Source of the DNA: Bradyrhizobium diazoefficiens
GTDB taxonomy: Bacteria > Pseudomonadota > Alphaproteobacteria > Rhizobiales > Xanthobacteraceae
Direction of reading: 5' to 3'
Length of the DNA: 64,000 bases
NCBI RefSeq assembly: GCF_016616885.1
Contig: NZ_CP067102.1
Span: forward strand, 5,980,501-6,044,500
Part shown: positions 32,790-43,134 of the stretch, piece after piece
How the letters are laid out: the number at the start of each line of letters is the position of its first letter
How positions within the stretch are numbered: the stretch's first letter is position 1
The notes under the pieces: generated by a model
What the model saw: only the letters and a program-made list of their open reading frames with translations
What the model was told of the DNA's origin: nothing
The model's database searches: none
Program-made: the position numbers and the translations under genes

Positions 32790-34388
32790 ATGTCAGTCGG
32801 ACGAAGTCTGTTTGCGGCGACGCTCGCCGGTGTGCTCGCGTTGGCGGTTTCGCCTGTGTCGGGCCAGTCGCTGCGCTACGCCAACCAGGGTGAGCTGAAG
32901 TCGCTCGACCCCTACACGCTGAACGAGTCGACCACGAGTGCGCATCTCGGCCACGTTTATGAGGGCTTAGTCGCCCGCGGCAAAGACCTGAAGATCATTC
33001 CGGCGCTCGCCGAAAGCTGGGAGACGCCGGAGCCGACACGCTGGCGCTTTCACCTGCGCAAGGGCGTAAAATTCCACAATGGCGACCCCTTCACCGCCGA
33101 CGATGTCGTGTTCTCGGCTGAGCGCGTGCGGGCTAAAGGCTCAAACTTCCTCAGCCGCCTCCCCGCCGACGCCAAAGTCGTCAAGATCGACGATTACACC
33201 GTCGATTTCGTCCTGAGCTCGCCCAATCCGATCCTGACGGCGCTTTGGGCGACCTGGTACATTATGGACAAGAAATGGGCAGAGGCGAACGATGCGGTGG
33301 CACCGACGCCGGCAGCCGCTACGACACCGAGCTACGCCTCGCTCCATGAAAACGGCACCGGCCCCTTCATGATCGAGAGCCATCAGCCGGGCGTGAAGAC
33401 CGTATTCAAGGCCAATCCAAACTGGTGGCGCAAGCCGGAACATAATCTGAAGGAGATCGTCTTCACGCCGATCGCAAACCCGGCCACGCGTGTCGCGGCG
33501 CTGCTGTCGGGCGAGGTCGACGTGATCGAGCCGGTTCCGGTCCAGGACATCGAGCGCGTCAAAGCGAGCCCCAACGCCACCGTGCTGACGGGACCTGAAC
33601 TCCGCACCATTTTCGTCGGCATGGATCAGGCGCGCGACGAGCTCCTGTATTCCAACATCAAGGGCAAGAACCCGTTCAAGGATGTTCGCGTCCGCGAAGC
33701 CGTCTACCGGGCGATCGACGTCGACCTAATCAAGAATCGCGTCATGCGTGGACTGTCCACGCCGTCCGCATTGATGGTCGCACCAGAGATCTTTACCTCG
33801 AAAGATTTCACCCGGCCGAAGTTCGATCCCGACGCCGCCAAGAAGCTTCTGGCAGACGCCGGCTATGCGGACGGTTTCGAAGTGACGATGGACTGCCCGA
33901 ACGATCGCTACGTCAATGACGCCGCGATCTGTCAGGCGATCGTCGGCATGCTCGCCCGCATCAACATCAAGGTGGATCTGTTGGCGCAGCCCAAGGCCCA
34001 ATATTTCGCCAAGGTGCTGAAGCCCGGCGGCTACAAAACCTCGCTGTACATGCTGGGCTGGACCCCGGATACGCTCGACTCCCAGAACGTGCTGCACGAC
34101 ATCATGGGCTGCCGGGACGATCCCAAGGATCCCAACCGCGGCGAGGCCAATCTCGCCGGCTATTGCAACAAGCAGTTCGACGAGCTCGCCGACAAGGTTC
34201 TCGTGGAATCCGATACAGCCAAGCGCGATCTCCTGATCAAGCAGGCCTTCGAGGTCTCGATGAAGGACTGGGCCTACGTTCCGCTGCACCAGCAGGCGCT
34301 CGCCTGGGGCGTGTCGAAGAAGGTGAAACTGACCCAGCGTGCGGACAACATGGTCATGCTCTACTGGGCGACCAAGCAGGACGAGTAG
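32790..34388 (+). CDS. Peptide ABC transporter substrate-binding protein (importer 1)
   Basis: This is a 532-residue SBP_bac_5 (DppA/OppA) family protein with a hydrophobic signal peptide (LFAATLAGVLALAVSPVSG, cleavage near residue 25). The mature start LRYANQGELKSLDPYTL and the RKGVKFHNGDPFTADDV segment are family hallmarks. It would bind oligopeptides or gamma-glutamyl compounds in the periplasm for the permease genes that follow. It heads a 12-gene run behind a sigma-54-like promoter. A perfect 14-bp hairpin separates it from the permease genes, which would favour higher expression of the binding protein. Confidence 0.92.
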   Translation: MSVGRSLFAATLAGVLALAVSPVSGQSLRYANQGELKSLDPYTLNESTTSAHLGHVYEGLVARGKDLKIIPALAESWETPEPTRWRFHLRKGVKFHNGDPFTADDVVFSAERVRAKGSNFLSRLPADAKVVKIDDYTVDFVLSSPNPILTALWATWYIMDKKWAEANDAVAPTPAAATTPSYASLHENGTGPFMIESHQPGVKTVFKANPNWWRKPEHNLKEIVFTPIANPATRVAALLSGEVDVIEPVPVQDIERVKASPNATVLTGPELRTIFVGMDQARDELLYSNIKGKNPFKDVRVREAVYRAIDVDLIKNRVMRGLSTPSALMVAPEIFTSKDFTRPKFDPDAAKKLLADAGYADGFEVTMDCPNDRYVNDAAICQAIVGMLARINIKVDLLAQPKAQYFAKVLKPGGYKTSLYMLGWTPDTLDSQNVLHDIMGCRDDPKDPNRGEANLAGYCNKQFDELADKVLVESDTAKRDLLIKQAFEVSMKDWAYVPLHQQALAWGVSKKVKLTQRADNMVMLYWATKQDE

Positions 34389-34404
34389 GTGTCGACAAGT
34401 TGTG

Positions 34405-34434
34405 AAGTCCCGGAAGCCCTGGCTTCCGGGACTT
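34405..34434 (+). promoter_or_regulatory. Perfect intercistronic hairpin after the binding-protein gene
   Basis: AAGTCCCGGAAGCC and its exact complement GGCTTCCGGGACTT are separated by only CT. No T tract follows, so this is probably an mRNA-stabilising or partial-termination hairpin rather than a full terminator. Such structures raise the level of a binding protein relative to its permeases. Confidence 0.7.
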
Positions 34435-34489
34435 GCCGTTTCGGGCTAACGCGATGACGCGTGCTGCTGAAGACATGTGAAAGGAACAG

Positions 34490-35470
34490 ATGCTCGCTTT
34501 CACACTGCGCCGAGCCATCCAGGCCATCGGTGTCATGATCGCCGTCGGGATCATTTCGTTCTCGATGTTCCGCTTCGCCGGCGATCCCGTGAACCAGATG
34601 GTCGGGATGGACACCTCGGGCGCCGAGCGCGCCGCGATCCGCAAATCGCTCGGCCTCGACGATCCCGTGATCGTGCAATTCGGCCGTTATGTCGGCAACG
34701 CCGCGCAATTCAAATTCGGCGTGTCATACCAGTTCCGCCTGCCGGTCACCAATCTGCTGATCGAGCGGATGCCGGCAACGCTTGAGCTCGCGATCTGCGC
34801 CACCATCTTCGCCATGGTCAGCGGCATCCTGATGGGGGTCTATTCGGCGCTGCGCCGTGATAGCTGGCTCTCGCACATATTTCAGGCCGTCTCGCTGATC
34901 GGCATCTCGCTGCCGACCTTCCTGATCGGCATTCTCATGATCTACCTGTTCTCCGTGACGCTCGGTTGGCTACCCTCGTTCGGGCGGGGCGATGTCGTGC
35001 ATATCGGCTGGTGGACGACGGGGCTCCTGACGCTGTCAGGCTTGAAGGCGCTGATCATGCCATCAATCACCCTCGGCCTGTTCCAGATGACGCTGATCAT
35101 GCGGCTGGTCCGCGCGGAGATGCTGGAAGTGCTGCGCACCGACTACATCCGCTTCGCCCGCGCGCGCGGGCTGACCACGCGGGCGATCCATTTCGGCCAT
35201 GCGCTGCGCAACACACTGATTCCCGTAATCACCGTGGCGGGCTTGCAATTTGGCTCGGTCATAGCTTTCGCAATCATCACCGAGACGGTGTTCCAGTGGC
35301 CGGGCATGGGGCTCCTGTTCGTGCAGGCGGTTCAGAACGTCGATATCCCGATCATGGCGGCCTATCTGATGATGGTGTCCCTGATCTTCGTCACCATCAA
35401 TCTCGTGGTTGATATCCTCTACACCATCGTCGATCCGCGGCTGCGCTCGACGGTCAGCCGGGCGCACTGA
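34490..35470 (+). CDS. Peptide ABC transporter permease, DppB type (importer 1)
   Basis: This is a 326-residue inner-membrane permease with six helices. The N-terminal AFTLRRAIQAIGVMIAVGIISF and the GDPVNQM segment match DppB/OppB, and the cytoplasmic EAA loop is near RAEMLEVLRTDYIRFARARGL, where the ATPase docks. It forms the pore with the DppC-type protein encoded 1 base after its stop. Confidence 0.92.
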   Translation: MLAFTLRRAIQAIGVMIAVGIISFSMFRFAGDPVNQMVGMDTSGAERAAIRKSLGLDDPVIVQFGRYVGNAAQFKFGVSYQFRLPVTNLLIERMPATLELAICATIFAMVSGILMGVYSALRRDSWLSHIFQAVSLIGISLPTFLIGILMIYLFSVTLGWLPSFGRGDVVHIGWWTTGLLTLSGLKALIMPSITLGLFQMTLIMRLVRAEMLEVLRTDYIRFARARGLTTRAIHFGHALRNTLIPVITVAGLQFGSVIAFAIITETVFQWPGMGLLFVQAVQNVDIPIMAAYLMMVSLIFVTINLVVDILYTIVDPRLRSTVSRAH

Positions 35471-35471
35471 C

Positions 35472-36434
35472 ATGAGCGAGGCCGTCGTTCCACACAGCAC
35501 CGAGAAGCGCGCCGCCGCCGCACCCGGCTGGTTCAGGCGCGCGCTCGACAGCGACCTGTTCTATTCGTTCCGCCGCTCCAAGATCACCATGATCGCCGCC
35601 GTAGTGACGCTGCTGTTCTTCCTGTTCGCGATCTTTGCCTCGGTGCTGTCGGTGCAAAATCCGTTCGACCCGGCGCAGCTCCAGCTGATGAATTCGCGCA
35701 TCTCGCCGCTCTGGACCGCCGACGGCCAGAGCCCGTTCCTGCTCGGCACCGACGAGCAGGGCCGCGACGTGCTGTCAGCGATCCTCTACGGCCTGCGCAT
35801 CTCGCTTCTCGTCGGCGTACTCGGCGTGGTTTTATCCGGCGCGATCGGCATCCTGCTCGGGCTGACGGCCGGTTATTTCGGCGGCGCCATCGACGGGCTG
35901 ATCATGCGCATCGCCGACGTGCAACTTTCTTTTCCGGCCATCCTGATCGCGCTCTTGATCAACGGCATCGCCAAATCGGTCTTTGGCAACAAGCTCGACG
36001 AGATGAGCATGTTGGCGGTGCTGGTCTTCGCGATCGGGCTGAGTTTTTGGGTGCAGTACGCGCGCACGGTGCGTGGCTCGGTGCTGGTCGAAAAGAACAA
36101 GGATTATGTCGCAGCCGCGCAATTGATCGGCCTGCCTGCCCCCGTGATCATGCTGCGCCACGTGCTGCCGAACACCACAGGGCCGATCCTCGTGATCGCC
36201 ACCATCAACCTCGCGCTCGCCATCATCACCGAGGCAACGCTGTCGTTCCTCGGCTCGGGCATGCCCGAGACCATGCCGTCGCTCGGCACGCTGATCCGCA
36301 TCGGCAACGGCTATCTGTTCGCAGGCGAATGGTGGATCGTCGCATTCCCCGGAATCGCACTCGCTGCCCTGATCCTGTCGATCAACCTGCTCGGCGACTG
36401 GCTGCGCGACGCGCTCAACCCGAAACTCCGATGA
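35472..36434 (+). CDS. Peptide ABC transporter permease, DppC type (importer 1)
   Basis: This is a 320-residue permease of the DppC/OppC group. It has an N-terminal cytoplasmic stretch and a first helix (ITMIAAVVTLLFFLFAIF), the periplasmic LLGTDEQGRDVLSAILYG motif and the EAA loop VRGSVLVEKNKDYVAAAQLIG. It pairs with the preceding DppB-type subunit. The ATG at 35472 is used rather than the upstream in-frame extension because it follows the previous stop directly and gives the standard N-terminus. Confidence 0.92.
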   Translation: MSEAVVPHSTEKRAAAAPGWFRRALDSDLFYSFRRSKITMIAAVVTLLFFLFAIFASVLSVQNPFDPAQLQLMNSRISPLWTADGQSPFLLGTDEQGRDVLSAILYGLRISLLVGVLGVVLSGAIGILLGLTAGYFGGAIDGLIMRIADVQLSFPAILIALLINGIAKSVFGNKLDEMSMLAVLVFAIGLSFWVQYARTVRGSVLVEKNKDYVAAAQLIGLPAPVIMLRHVLPNTTGPILVIATINLALAIITEATLSFLGSGMPETMPSLGTLIRIGNGYLFAGEWWIVAFPGIALAALILSINLLGDWLRDALNPKLR

Positions 36435-36447
36435 GTATCCAGCGTTC

Positions 36448-37434
36448 ATGACCGAACCCGTTCTCTCCGTCCGCAATCTCCAGGTCGAATTCGCCTCCCG
36501 CCGCGGCACGCTGCGCGCGATCGACGGCGTCTCCTTCGACATCGCCAAGGGCGAGGTGCTCGGCGTGGTCGGCGAATCCGGGGCCGGCAAATCCGTCACC
36601 GGCCTTTCGGTGATCGGCCTGATCGATCCGCCCGGCCGCATCGCCGGTGGCGAGATCCATCTCGCAGGCCTGCGCATCGACAACCTGCCGCCTGAGGAAA
36701 TGCGCCGTATCAGGGGAAAGCGCATCGGCATGATCTTCCAGGATCCGCTCACGTCCCTCAATCCGCTGTACAAGGTCGGCGACCAGATCGTGGAAACGAT
36801 CCGGACCCACCTCAATCTCTCCGAACAGGCGGCCCGCCGCCGTGCCATCGACCTGCTCGCCGAGGTAGGCATTCCCGCGCCGGAGAAACGCATCGACGGC
36901 TATCCTCATGAATTCTCCGGCGGCATGCGACAGCGCGTGGTGATTGCACTTGCGATCTGCGCCGAGCCGGAGTTGATCATCGCGGACGAGCCGACCACCG
37001 CCCTCGACGTCTCCGTGCAGGCGCAGATCATCTCGCTGATCAAGCGTCTCGGCCGAGACCACGGTACCGCCGTGATGCTGGTGACGCACGACATGGGCGT
37101 GATCGCCGAGACTTCTGATCGCGTCGCGGTGATGTATGCCGGCCGCGTCGCCGAGATCGGCCCGGTGCAGGACGTCGTCAGGAACCCGCTGCACCCCTAT
37201 GCCAAGGGTTTGATGGGCGCGATCCCGACGCTTGCCGGCGACGACAAGCGTCTGGTGCAGATCCCCGGCTCGATGCCGCGCCTGTCGGCGATCCCGCGCG
37301 GCTGCTCGTTCAACCCGCGCTGCGCGTTCGCGTTCGATCGCTGCCGGGTAGAGCGACCAGAGCCGCTGCCGCGTGGCACACAATCGGTTGCCTGCCATCT
37401 CTATGACAGCGTACCGGCGGAGACCGCGGCATGA
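36448..37434 (+). CDS. Peptide ABC transporter ATPase, DppD type (importer 1)
   Basis: This is a 328-residue ATPase. The Walker A is GESGAGKSV, the signature is FSGGMRQR, the Walker B is LIIADEPTTALD, and the C-terminal oligopeptide-specific region carries RGCSFNPRCAFAFDRC, a cysteine cluster seen in DppD/DppF. It powers the DppBC-type pore with the next ATPase, whose ATG overlaps its stop by ATGA. Confidence 0.93.
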   Translation: MTEPVLSVRNLQVEFASRRGTLRAIDGVSFDIAKGEVLGVVGESGAGKSVTGLSVIGLIDPPGRIAGGEIHLAGLRIDNLPPEEMRRIRGKRIGMIFQDPLTSLNPLYKVGDQIVETIRTHLNLSEQAARRRAIDLLAEVGIPAPEKRIDGYPHEFSGGMRQRVVIALAICAEPELIIADEPTTALDVSVQAQIISLIKRLGRDHGTAVMLVTHDMGVIAETSDRVAVMYAGRVAEIGPVQDVVRNPLHPYAKGLMGAIPTLAGDDKRLVQIPGSMPRLSAIPRGCSFNPRCAFAFDRCRVERPEPLPRGTQSVACHLYDSVPAETAA

Positions 37435-38420
37435 GCGCCCCCTTAGTCCAGGCCACAAATCTCCGTCGCGTCTTCGACGTCTCAAAACCCTGGCTCAACC
37501 GCGTACTCGAAGGCGGACATCTCGAATATCTCAAGGCTGTCGATCACGTCACCTTCGACATCAAGAAGGGCGAGACCTTTGCGCTGGTCGGTGAGTCCGG
37601 TTCAGGCAAGACTACAGTGGCGCGGATGGTGGTCGGCCTGTTGCCGCCGAGTTCCGGCGATGTCCTGATCGACGGCGTCTCGATGACCGATCCACGGCAA
37701 GGTCAGGCGCGCCGCAAGCTGCGCCGCCGCATCCAGATGATTTTTCAGGACCCGTATGCGAGCCTGAACCCGCAGTTCCGCGTCGACGCCATCATCTCCG
37801 AACCGATCCGCGCCTTCGACCTGATCCAGGGCGAGCGCGATATCCAGTCCCGCGTCGGCGAGTTGCTCAGTCTTGTCGGCCTGCATCCCGACGACCGCCT
37901 GAAATATCCGCATGAATTCTCCGGCGGCCAGCGCCAGCGCATCGCGATCGCCCGCGCGCTCGCCTCCGACGCCGAATTCATCGTCTGCGACGAGCCGACC
38001 TCGGCGCTCGACGTCTCCGTGCAGGCGCAGATCCTGAACCTGATGCGCGACCTCCAGGACAAGTTCGGCCTGACCTACATGTTCATCAGCCACAACCTCG
38101 CCGTGGTCCGGCACATGGCGAGCCGCGTCGGGGTGATGTATCTCGGCCGAATCGTCGAGATCGCGGAGGGTCGCGAGCTGTTCGCCCGTCCGCGCATGCC
38201 CTACACCAAGATGCTGCTGGGCGCCGTGCCTGATCTGGCAATGAGCGGCCGCCAGCGCATTCCGGTGAAAGGCGAGATCCCGAACCCGATCAATCCGCCG
38301 CCCGGCTGTGCCTTCAATCCGCGCTGCCCGCTGGCGTTCGATCTCTGCCGCAAGGAGGCTCCAGAACTGATCAATGGCGTCGCCTGCCACGCGGTTAACA
38401 CCGCGCCGGTCCCGGCGTGA
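37431..38420 (+). CDS. Peptide ABC transporter ATPase, DppF type (importer 1)
   Basis: This is a 329-residue ATPase. The Walker A is GESGSGKTT, the signature is FSGGQRQR, the Walker B is FIVCDEPTSALD, and the C-terminal NPPPGCAFNPRCPLAFDLC is typical of DppF. With the previous ATPase it forms the heterodimer of the first importer, completing an A-B-C-D-F gene set. It is followed after 78 bases by the gamma-glutamyltransferase gene. Confidence 0.93.
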   Translation: MSAPLVQATNLRRVFDVSKPWLNRVLEGGHLEYLKAVDHVTFDIKKGETFALVGESGSGKTTVARMVVGLLPPSSGDVLIDGVSMTDPRQGQARRKLRRRIQMIFQDPYASLNPQFRVDAIISEPIRAFDLIQGERDIQSRVGELLSLVGLHPDDRLKYPHEFSGGQRQRIAIARALASDAEFIVCDEPTSALDVSVQAQILNLMRDLQDKFGLTYMFISHNLAVVRHMASRVGVMYLGRIVEIAEGRELFARPRMPYTKMLLGAVPDLAMSGRQRIPVKGEIPNPINPPPGCAFNPRCPLAFDLCRKEAPELINGVACHAVNTAPVPA

Positions 38421-38498
38421 CGCGCGCGTGCCATGCTAGCAGCGCATTGGCGGCACGGCATTGCCTGTGATCAATTGCGCGCCGCAAATGAGGTAGCC

Positions 38499-40304
38499 AT
38501 GGCCAGCAATGTCAATCCCGATCCCTTCACGACGCGCCCAGAGATCGAAGGCACGTTCGGTGTCGTCGCCACCACGCACTGGATCGCAACCGCCGTCGGC
38601 ATGGCTGTTCTGGAAAAGGGCGGCAATGCCTTCGACGCCGGTGTCGCCACGGCCTTCACGCTTCAAGTGGTCGAGCCGCATCTGAACGGCCCCGGCGGCG
38701 ACGTGCCTGTTATCGTCCATGACGTGAAGCGCGGCCGCACCGAGGTGATCTGCGGCCAGGGCCCGGCACCGGCGCGCGCCACCATCGCGCATTACAAGAG
38801 CGAGGGCCTCGACATGGTGCCCGGCACCGGCCTGCTAGCGGCCTGTGTCCCCGGCACCTTCGAATCCTGGATGATGCTGCTCCGCGATTACGGCACGATG
38901 CGAGTGCGCGACGTGCTGGAACCCGCGATCTCCTATGCCCGCGACGGCTACCCGCTGGTCGAGCGCGCCTGCGCCACGATCCAGACTGTCGAGCAATTGT
39001 TCCGCAAGCACTGGCCGACCTCGGCCGCGGTCTACCTGCCGAACGGCGAAGTGCCGAAGCCGGGTACGCTCTTCACTAACAAGACGCTGGCCGCGACCTA
39101 CACCCGGATTCTGAACGAAGCCGAGAGCGGCGCTGGTGGCCGCGACGCCGAGATCGAGCGGGCGCGAAAGGCCTGGTCGCGAGGTTTCGTCGCGGAAGCG
39201 ATCGACAAGTTCTGCCGGACGCAGGAGGTGATGGACGTCAGCGGCTCGCCACATCGCGGCGTGCTCTCCGCCGACGACATGGCACGCTGGCAGCCGACGA
39301 TCGAGGCGCCGCTCACCTACGATTATGGCCGCTACACCGTCTGCAAGGCCGGCGTCTGGAGCCAGGGCCCGGTGACCCTCCAGCAGCTCGCGCTGTTGAA
39401 GGGGTTTGCGCTGGACGGGCTCGATCCGACCGGGCCGGAGTTCATCCATCTCCAGATCGAATGCGCCAAACTAGCCTTCGCGGACCGCGAAAAATTCTAC
39501 GGCGATCCCAAGTTCAGCGAGGTCCCGATCGCGACGCTGCTATCGGACGCCTACAACGACGAACGTCGTAAGCTGGTTACCGAGAAGGCTTCGCTCGATC
39601 TCCGGCCCGGTGCGGTCGAGGGTTTTGGCGGCGTGGTCAAGCTGCGCCGCGCTGAAGGGCAACGCGAGGCCGTTGGCGCGCTTGGAGCCGGCGAACCGAC
39701 CGTGGGGCGCTTCGGCGAGGTGCGCGGCGACACCGTGCATTTCGACATCATCGACAAAGCCGGCAACATGGTGTCCTCGACGCCGTCGGGGGGCTGGCTG
39801 CAATCCTCGCCTGTCATTCCCGAGCTGGGTTTCTGCCTCGGCAGCCGCGCACAAATGTTCGAGTTGGAGGAGAACCAACCGAGCTCGCTCGCGCCGGGCA
39901 AGCGGCCCCGCACGACACTGTCGCCGACCATGGCGCTGCGCGACGGTGAGCCGTATCTCGCCTGGGGCTCGCCGGGCGGCGACCAGCAGGATCAATGGAT
40001 CACGCAGTTCTTCCTGCGCCACGTCCATTGCAACCTCAATCTCCAGGAGGCGATCGACGCACCGGCCTGGCACTCCGAGCATTTCCCGATCTCGTTCTGG
40101 CCGCGCACGGCGCGCCCCGGCGTGCTCGTGGTCGAAAACCGGGTGCCCAAGGCGACGATCGAGAACCTTCGCGAGCGCGGGCACATCGTCGAGGTCGGCC
40201 CCGACTGGTCCGAGGGCCGTCTCACTGCAGCCTCGCGCGTCGGTGCGCGCCGGCGCGCCGCCGCCAATCCGCGCGGCATGCAGGGCTACGCCGCAGGACG
40301 CTGA
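38499..40304 (+). CDS. ggt: Gamma-glutamyltransferase-family Ntn hydrolase
   Basis: This is a 601-residue member of the gamma-glutamyltranspeptidase family. The self-cleavage site is GDTVHFDIID, where T412 would become the N-terminal nucleophile of the small subunit. GNAFDAGVATAF near residue 43 and WGSPGGDQQDQW near the C-terminus are further family marks. No signal peptide is visible after the ATG at 38499, so it should act in the cytoplasm on imported substrates, unlike secreted GGT. It would hydrolyse gamma-glutamyl bonds, for example in glutathione, or act as an acylase-like amidase. It lies in the middle of two peptide importers, which supports uptake followed by internal hydrolysis. 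Confidence 0.88.
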   Translation: MASNVNPDPFTTRPEIEGTFGVVATTHWIATAVGMAVLEKGGNAFDAGVATAFTLQVVEPHLNGPGGDVPVIVHDVKRGRTEVICGQGPAPARATIAHYKSEGLDMVPGTGLLAACVPGTFESWMMLLRDYGTMRVRDVLEPAISYARDGYPLVERACATIQTVEQLFRKHWPTSAAVYLPNGEVPKPGTLFTNKTLAATYTRILNEAESGAGGRDAEIERARKAWSRGFVAEAIDKFCRTQEVMDVSGSPHRGVLSADDMARWQPTIEAPLTYDYGRYTVCKAGVWSQGPVTLQQLALLKGFALDGLDPTGPEFIHLQIECAKLAFADREKFYGDPKFSEVPIATLLSDAYNDERRKLVTEKASLDLRPGAVEGFGGVVKLRRAEGQREAVGALGAGEPTVGRFGEVRGDTVHFDIIDKAGNMVSSTPSGGWLQSSPVIPELGFCLGSRAQMFELEENQPSSLAPGKRPRTTLSPTMALRDGEPYLAWGSPGGDQQDQWITQFFLRHVHCNLNLQEAIDAPAWHSEHFPISFWPRTARPGVLVVENRVPKATIENLRERGHIVEVGPDWSEGRLTAASRVGARRRAAANPRGMQGYAAGR

Positions 40305-40309
40305 AGCAC

Positions 40310-41020
40310 ATGACCTGGTCGATTATCGCGCGAGACCCTGCCACCGGCCAGTTCGGCATTGCGGTTGCGACCCGCTTCTTCGCCGTCGGCGCACATGTGC
40401 CCTACATCGCGGCGGGCCTCGGGGCCATTGCAACGCAAGCTTTCGTCAATCCCTATTACGGCATCGACGGCGTCAAGCTGTTACGCGAAGGCCTGAACGC
40501 GCATGACGTACTCGCCGCGCTGCTCGCGACCGACGACGGCCGCGAGAGCCGGCAGATCCACATCATGGACGCGAGTGGCGCGATTGCCGCGCATACCGGG
40601 CGCGATTGCGTCGACTGGTGCGGGCACATCGCCGGCAGCGGCTTCTCGATCGCAGGCAACATGCTCGCCGGCGCCGACGTCCTCGCCGAGACGGCAAAAA
40701 CCTACATCGCCAATGACAGCCTGCCCTTCCCGCGCCGGCTGCTTGCAGCCATGCGCGCAGGCGAAGCCGCCGGCGGCGACAAGCGCGGCAAGCAGTCCGC
40801 GGCACTGCTGATCCACGGCGAGGAGGAATGGCCGGCGCTGGACATTCGTGCCGACGACCACCCTGATCCGCTCGGTGAACTCGAGCGGCTCGAGCGGGTC
40901 AGCCACGAACTCTGGGTCCACTTCCGCGGCTCTATGCCGACCCGGCGGAACCCGGCCGGCAACACCGATCGCAGCGTCATCGATGCCAGCATCGCCGCGG
41001 CACGAGCAAGACAGGCATGA
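40310..41020 (+). CDS. DUF1028 Ntn-hydrolase-like protein
   Basis: This is a 236-residue DUF1028 protein. The start MTWSIIARDPATGQFGIAVATRF and the later GIDGVKLLREGLNAHDVL and AIAAHTGRDCVDWCGHIAG segments are diagnostic. The family has an Ntn-hydrolase-like fold and is frequently found near peptide transporters and GGT-like enzymes, but its reaction has not been established to my knowledge. It starts 5 bases after ggt and its stop overlaps the next ATPase start by ATGA, so it belongs to the same unit. A second amidase acting on the product or on another imported peptide is plausible. Confidence 0.85.
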   Translation: MTWSIIARDPATGQFGIAVATRFFAVGAHVPYIAAGLGAIATQAFVNPYYGIDGVKLLREGLNAHDVLAALLATDDGRESRQIHIMDASGAIAAHTGRDCVDWCGHIAGSGFSIAGNMLAGADVLAETAKTYIANDSLPFPRRLLAAMRAGEAAGGDKRGKQSAALLIHGEEEWPALDIRADDHPDPLGELERLERVSHELWVHFRGSMPTRRNPAGNTDRSVIDASIAAARARQA

Positions 41021-42005
41021 GCGCAAGCCCTCTCATCGAGATCAGGGACCTGCGCATTCGCTTTCACGGCGACGACGGCCGTGTCACTCATGCGGTCGAC
41101 AGCGTCGATCTCAGCGTCGCCAATGGCGCAACGCTCGGCCTCGTCGGCGAATCCGGCTGCGGCAAGAGCGTGACCTCGCTGGCGATCATGGGCTTGCTGC
41201 CGAAGCAGACGACGGAGATATCGGGCGCAATCCGCTTCGATGGCTTCGACCTGCTGAAGACTCCGGACCGGACGCTGCGCGACCTGCGCGGCAACCGGCT
41301 CGCGATGATCTTTCAGGAGCCGATGACCTCGCTCAACCCGAGCTTCACGATCGGCGACCAGATCATCGAGACCATTTTGCGCCATCGCGGCGGTTCGCGC
41401 CGCAGCGCACGGGACCGCGCGATCGAGCTGCTGCGCCGCGTGCACATCCCTTCGCCCGAGCGCCGGATCGACGAATATCCGCACAAGCTCTCCGGCGGCA
41501 TGCGCCAGCGCGTCATGATCGCGATGGCGCTCGCCTGCGATCCGCAGCTCTTGATCGCGGACGAGCCGACCACTGCGCTCGACGTCACCCTGCAGGCCCA
41601 GATCCTGGAGCTGATGCGCGAGCTGAAGGCCGCGAGTGGCGCCGCCATCATTCTGATCACTCACGATCTCGGCGTCGTCGCCGAAGTCTGCGACGAGGTT
41701 GCGGTGATGTATGCCGGCGAGATCGTCGAGCGCGCGCCGGTCGACGAACTGTTCTCTGCACCGCAGCACCCCTACACGGTCGGCCTGCTCGGCTCGATCC
41801 CGCGGCTCGACCATCGCGCCGAGCAGCTTGCAACGATCGAGGGCATGGTGCCGAATATGGCGCAGCCGCCCGCCGGCTGCCGCTTCGCCGCACGCTGTCC
41901 CTTCGTGCTGGACGCCTGCACCAAGGCGCCGCCGCCGCTGGTGGAAGTTGGCCCCGCCCACCTCTCGCGCTGCATCCGCGCGCCGCTCGAACGTCTGGTG
42001 TCGTG

Positions 42006-42006
<1 letters not shown>
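41017..42006 (+). CDS. Peptide ABC transporter ATPase, DppD type (importer 2)
   Basis: This is a 329-residue ATPase. The Walker A is GESGCGKSV, the signature is LSGGMRQR, the Walker B is LLIADEPTTALD, and the C-terminal PPAGCRFAARCPFVLDAC is the oligopeptide-ATPase cysteine segment. This is the first gene of a second importer whose order (ATPases, binding protein, permeases) differs from importer 1, so it is not a simple tandem duplication. Confidence 0.93.
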
Positions 42007-43112
<1,106 letters not shown>

Positions 43113-43134
43113 CCGGAGCAATGGGGACTGTCCG

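Noticed and set aside
40848..42005. In-frame upstream extension of the importer 2 DppF gene to 754 residues
   Set aside because: The extension lies over DUF1028 and the DppD-type gene in another frame; the ATG at 42006 overlaps the previous stop in a standard TGATG junction.
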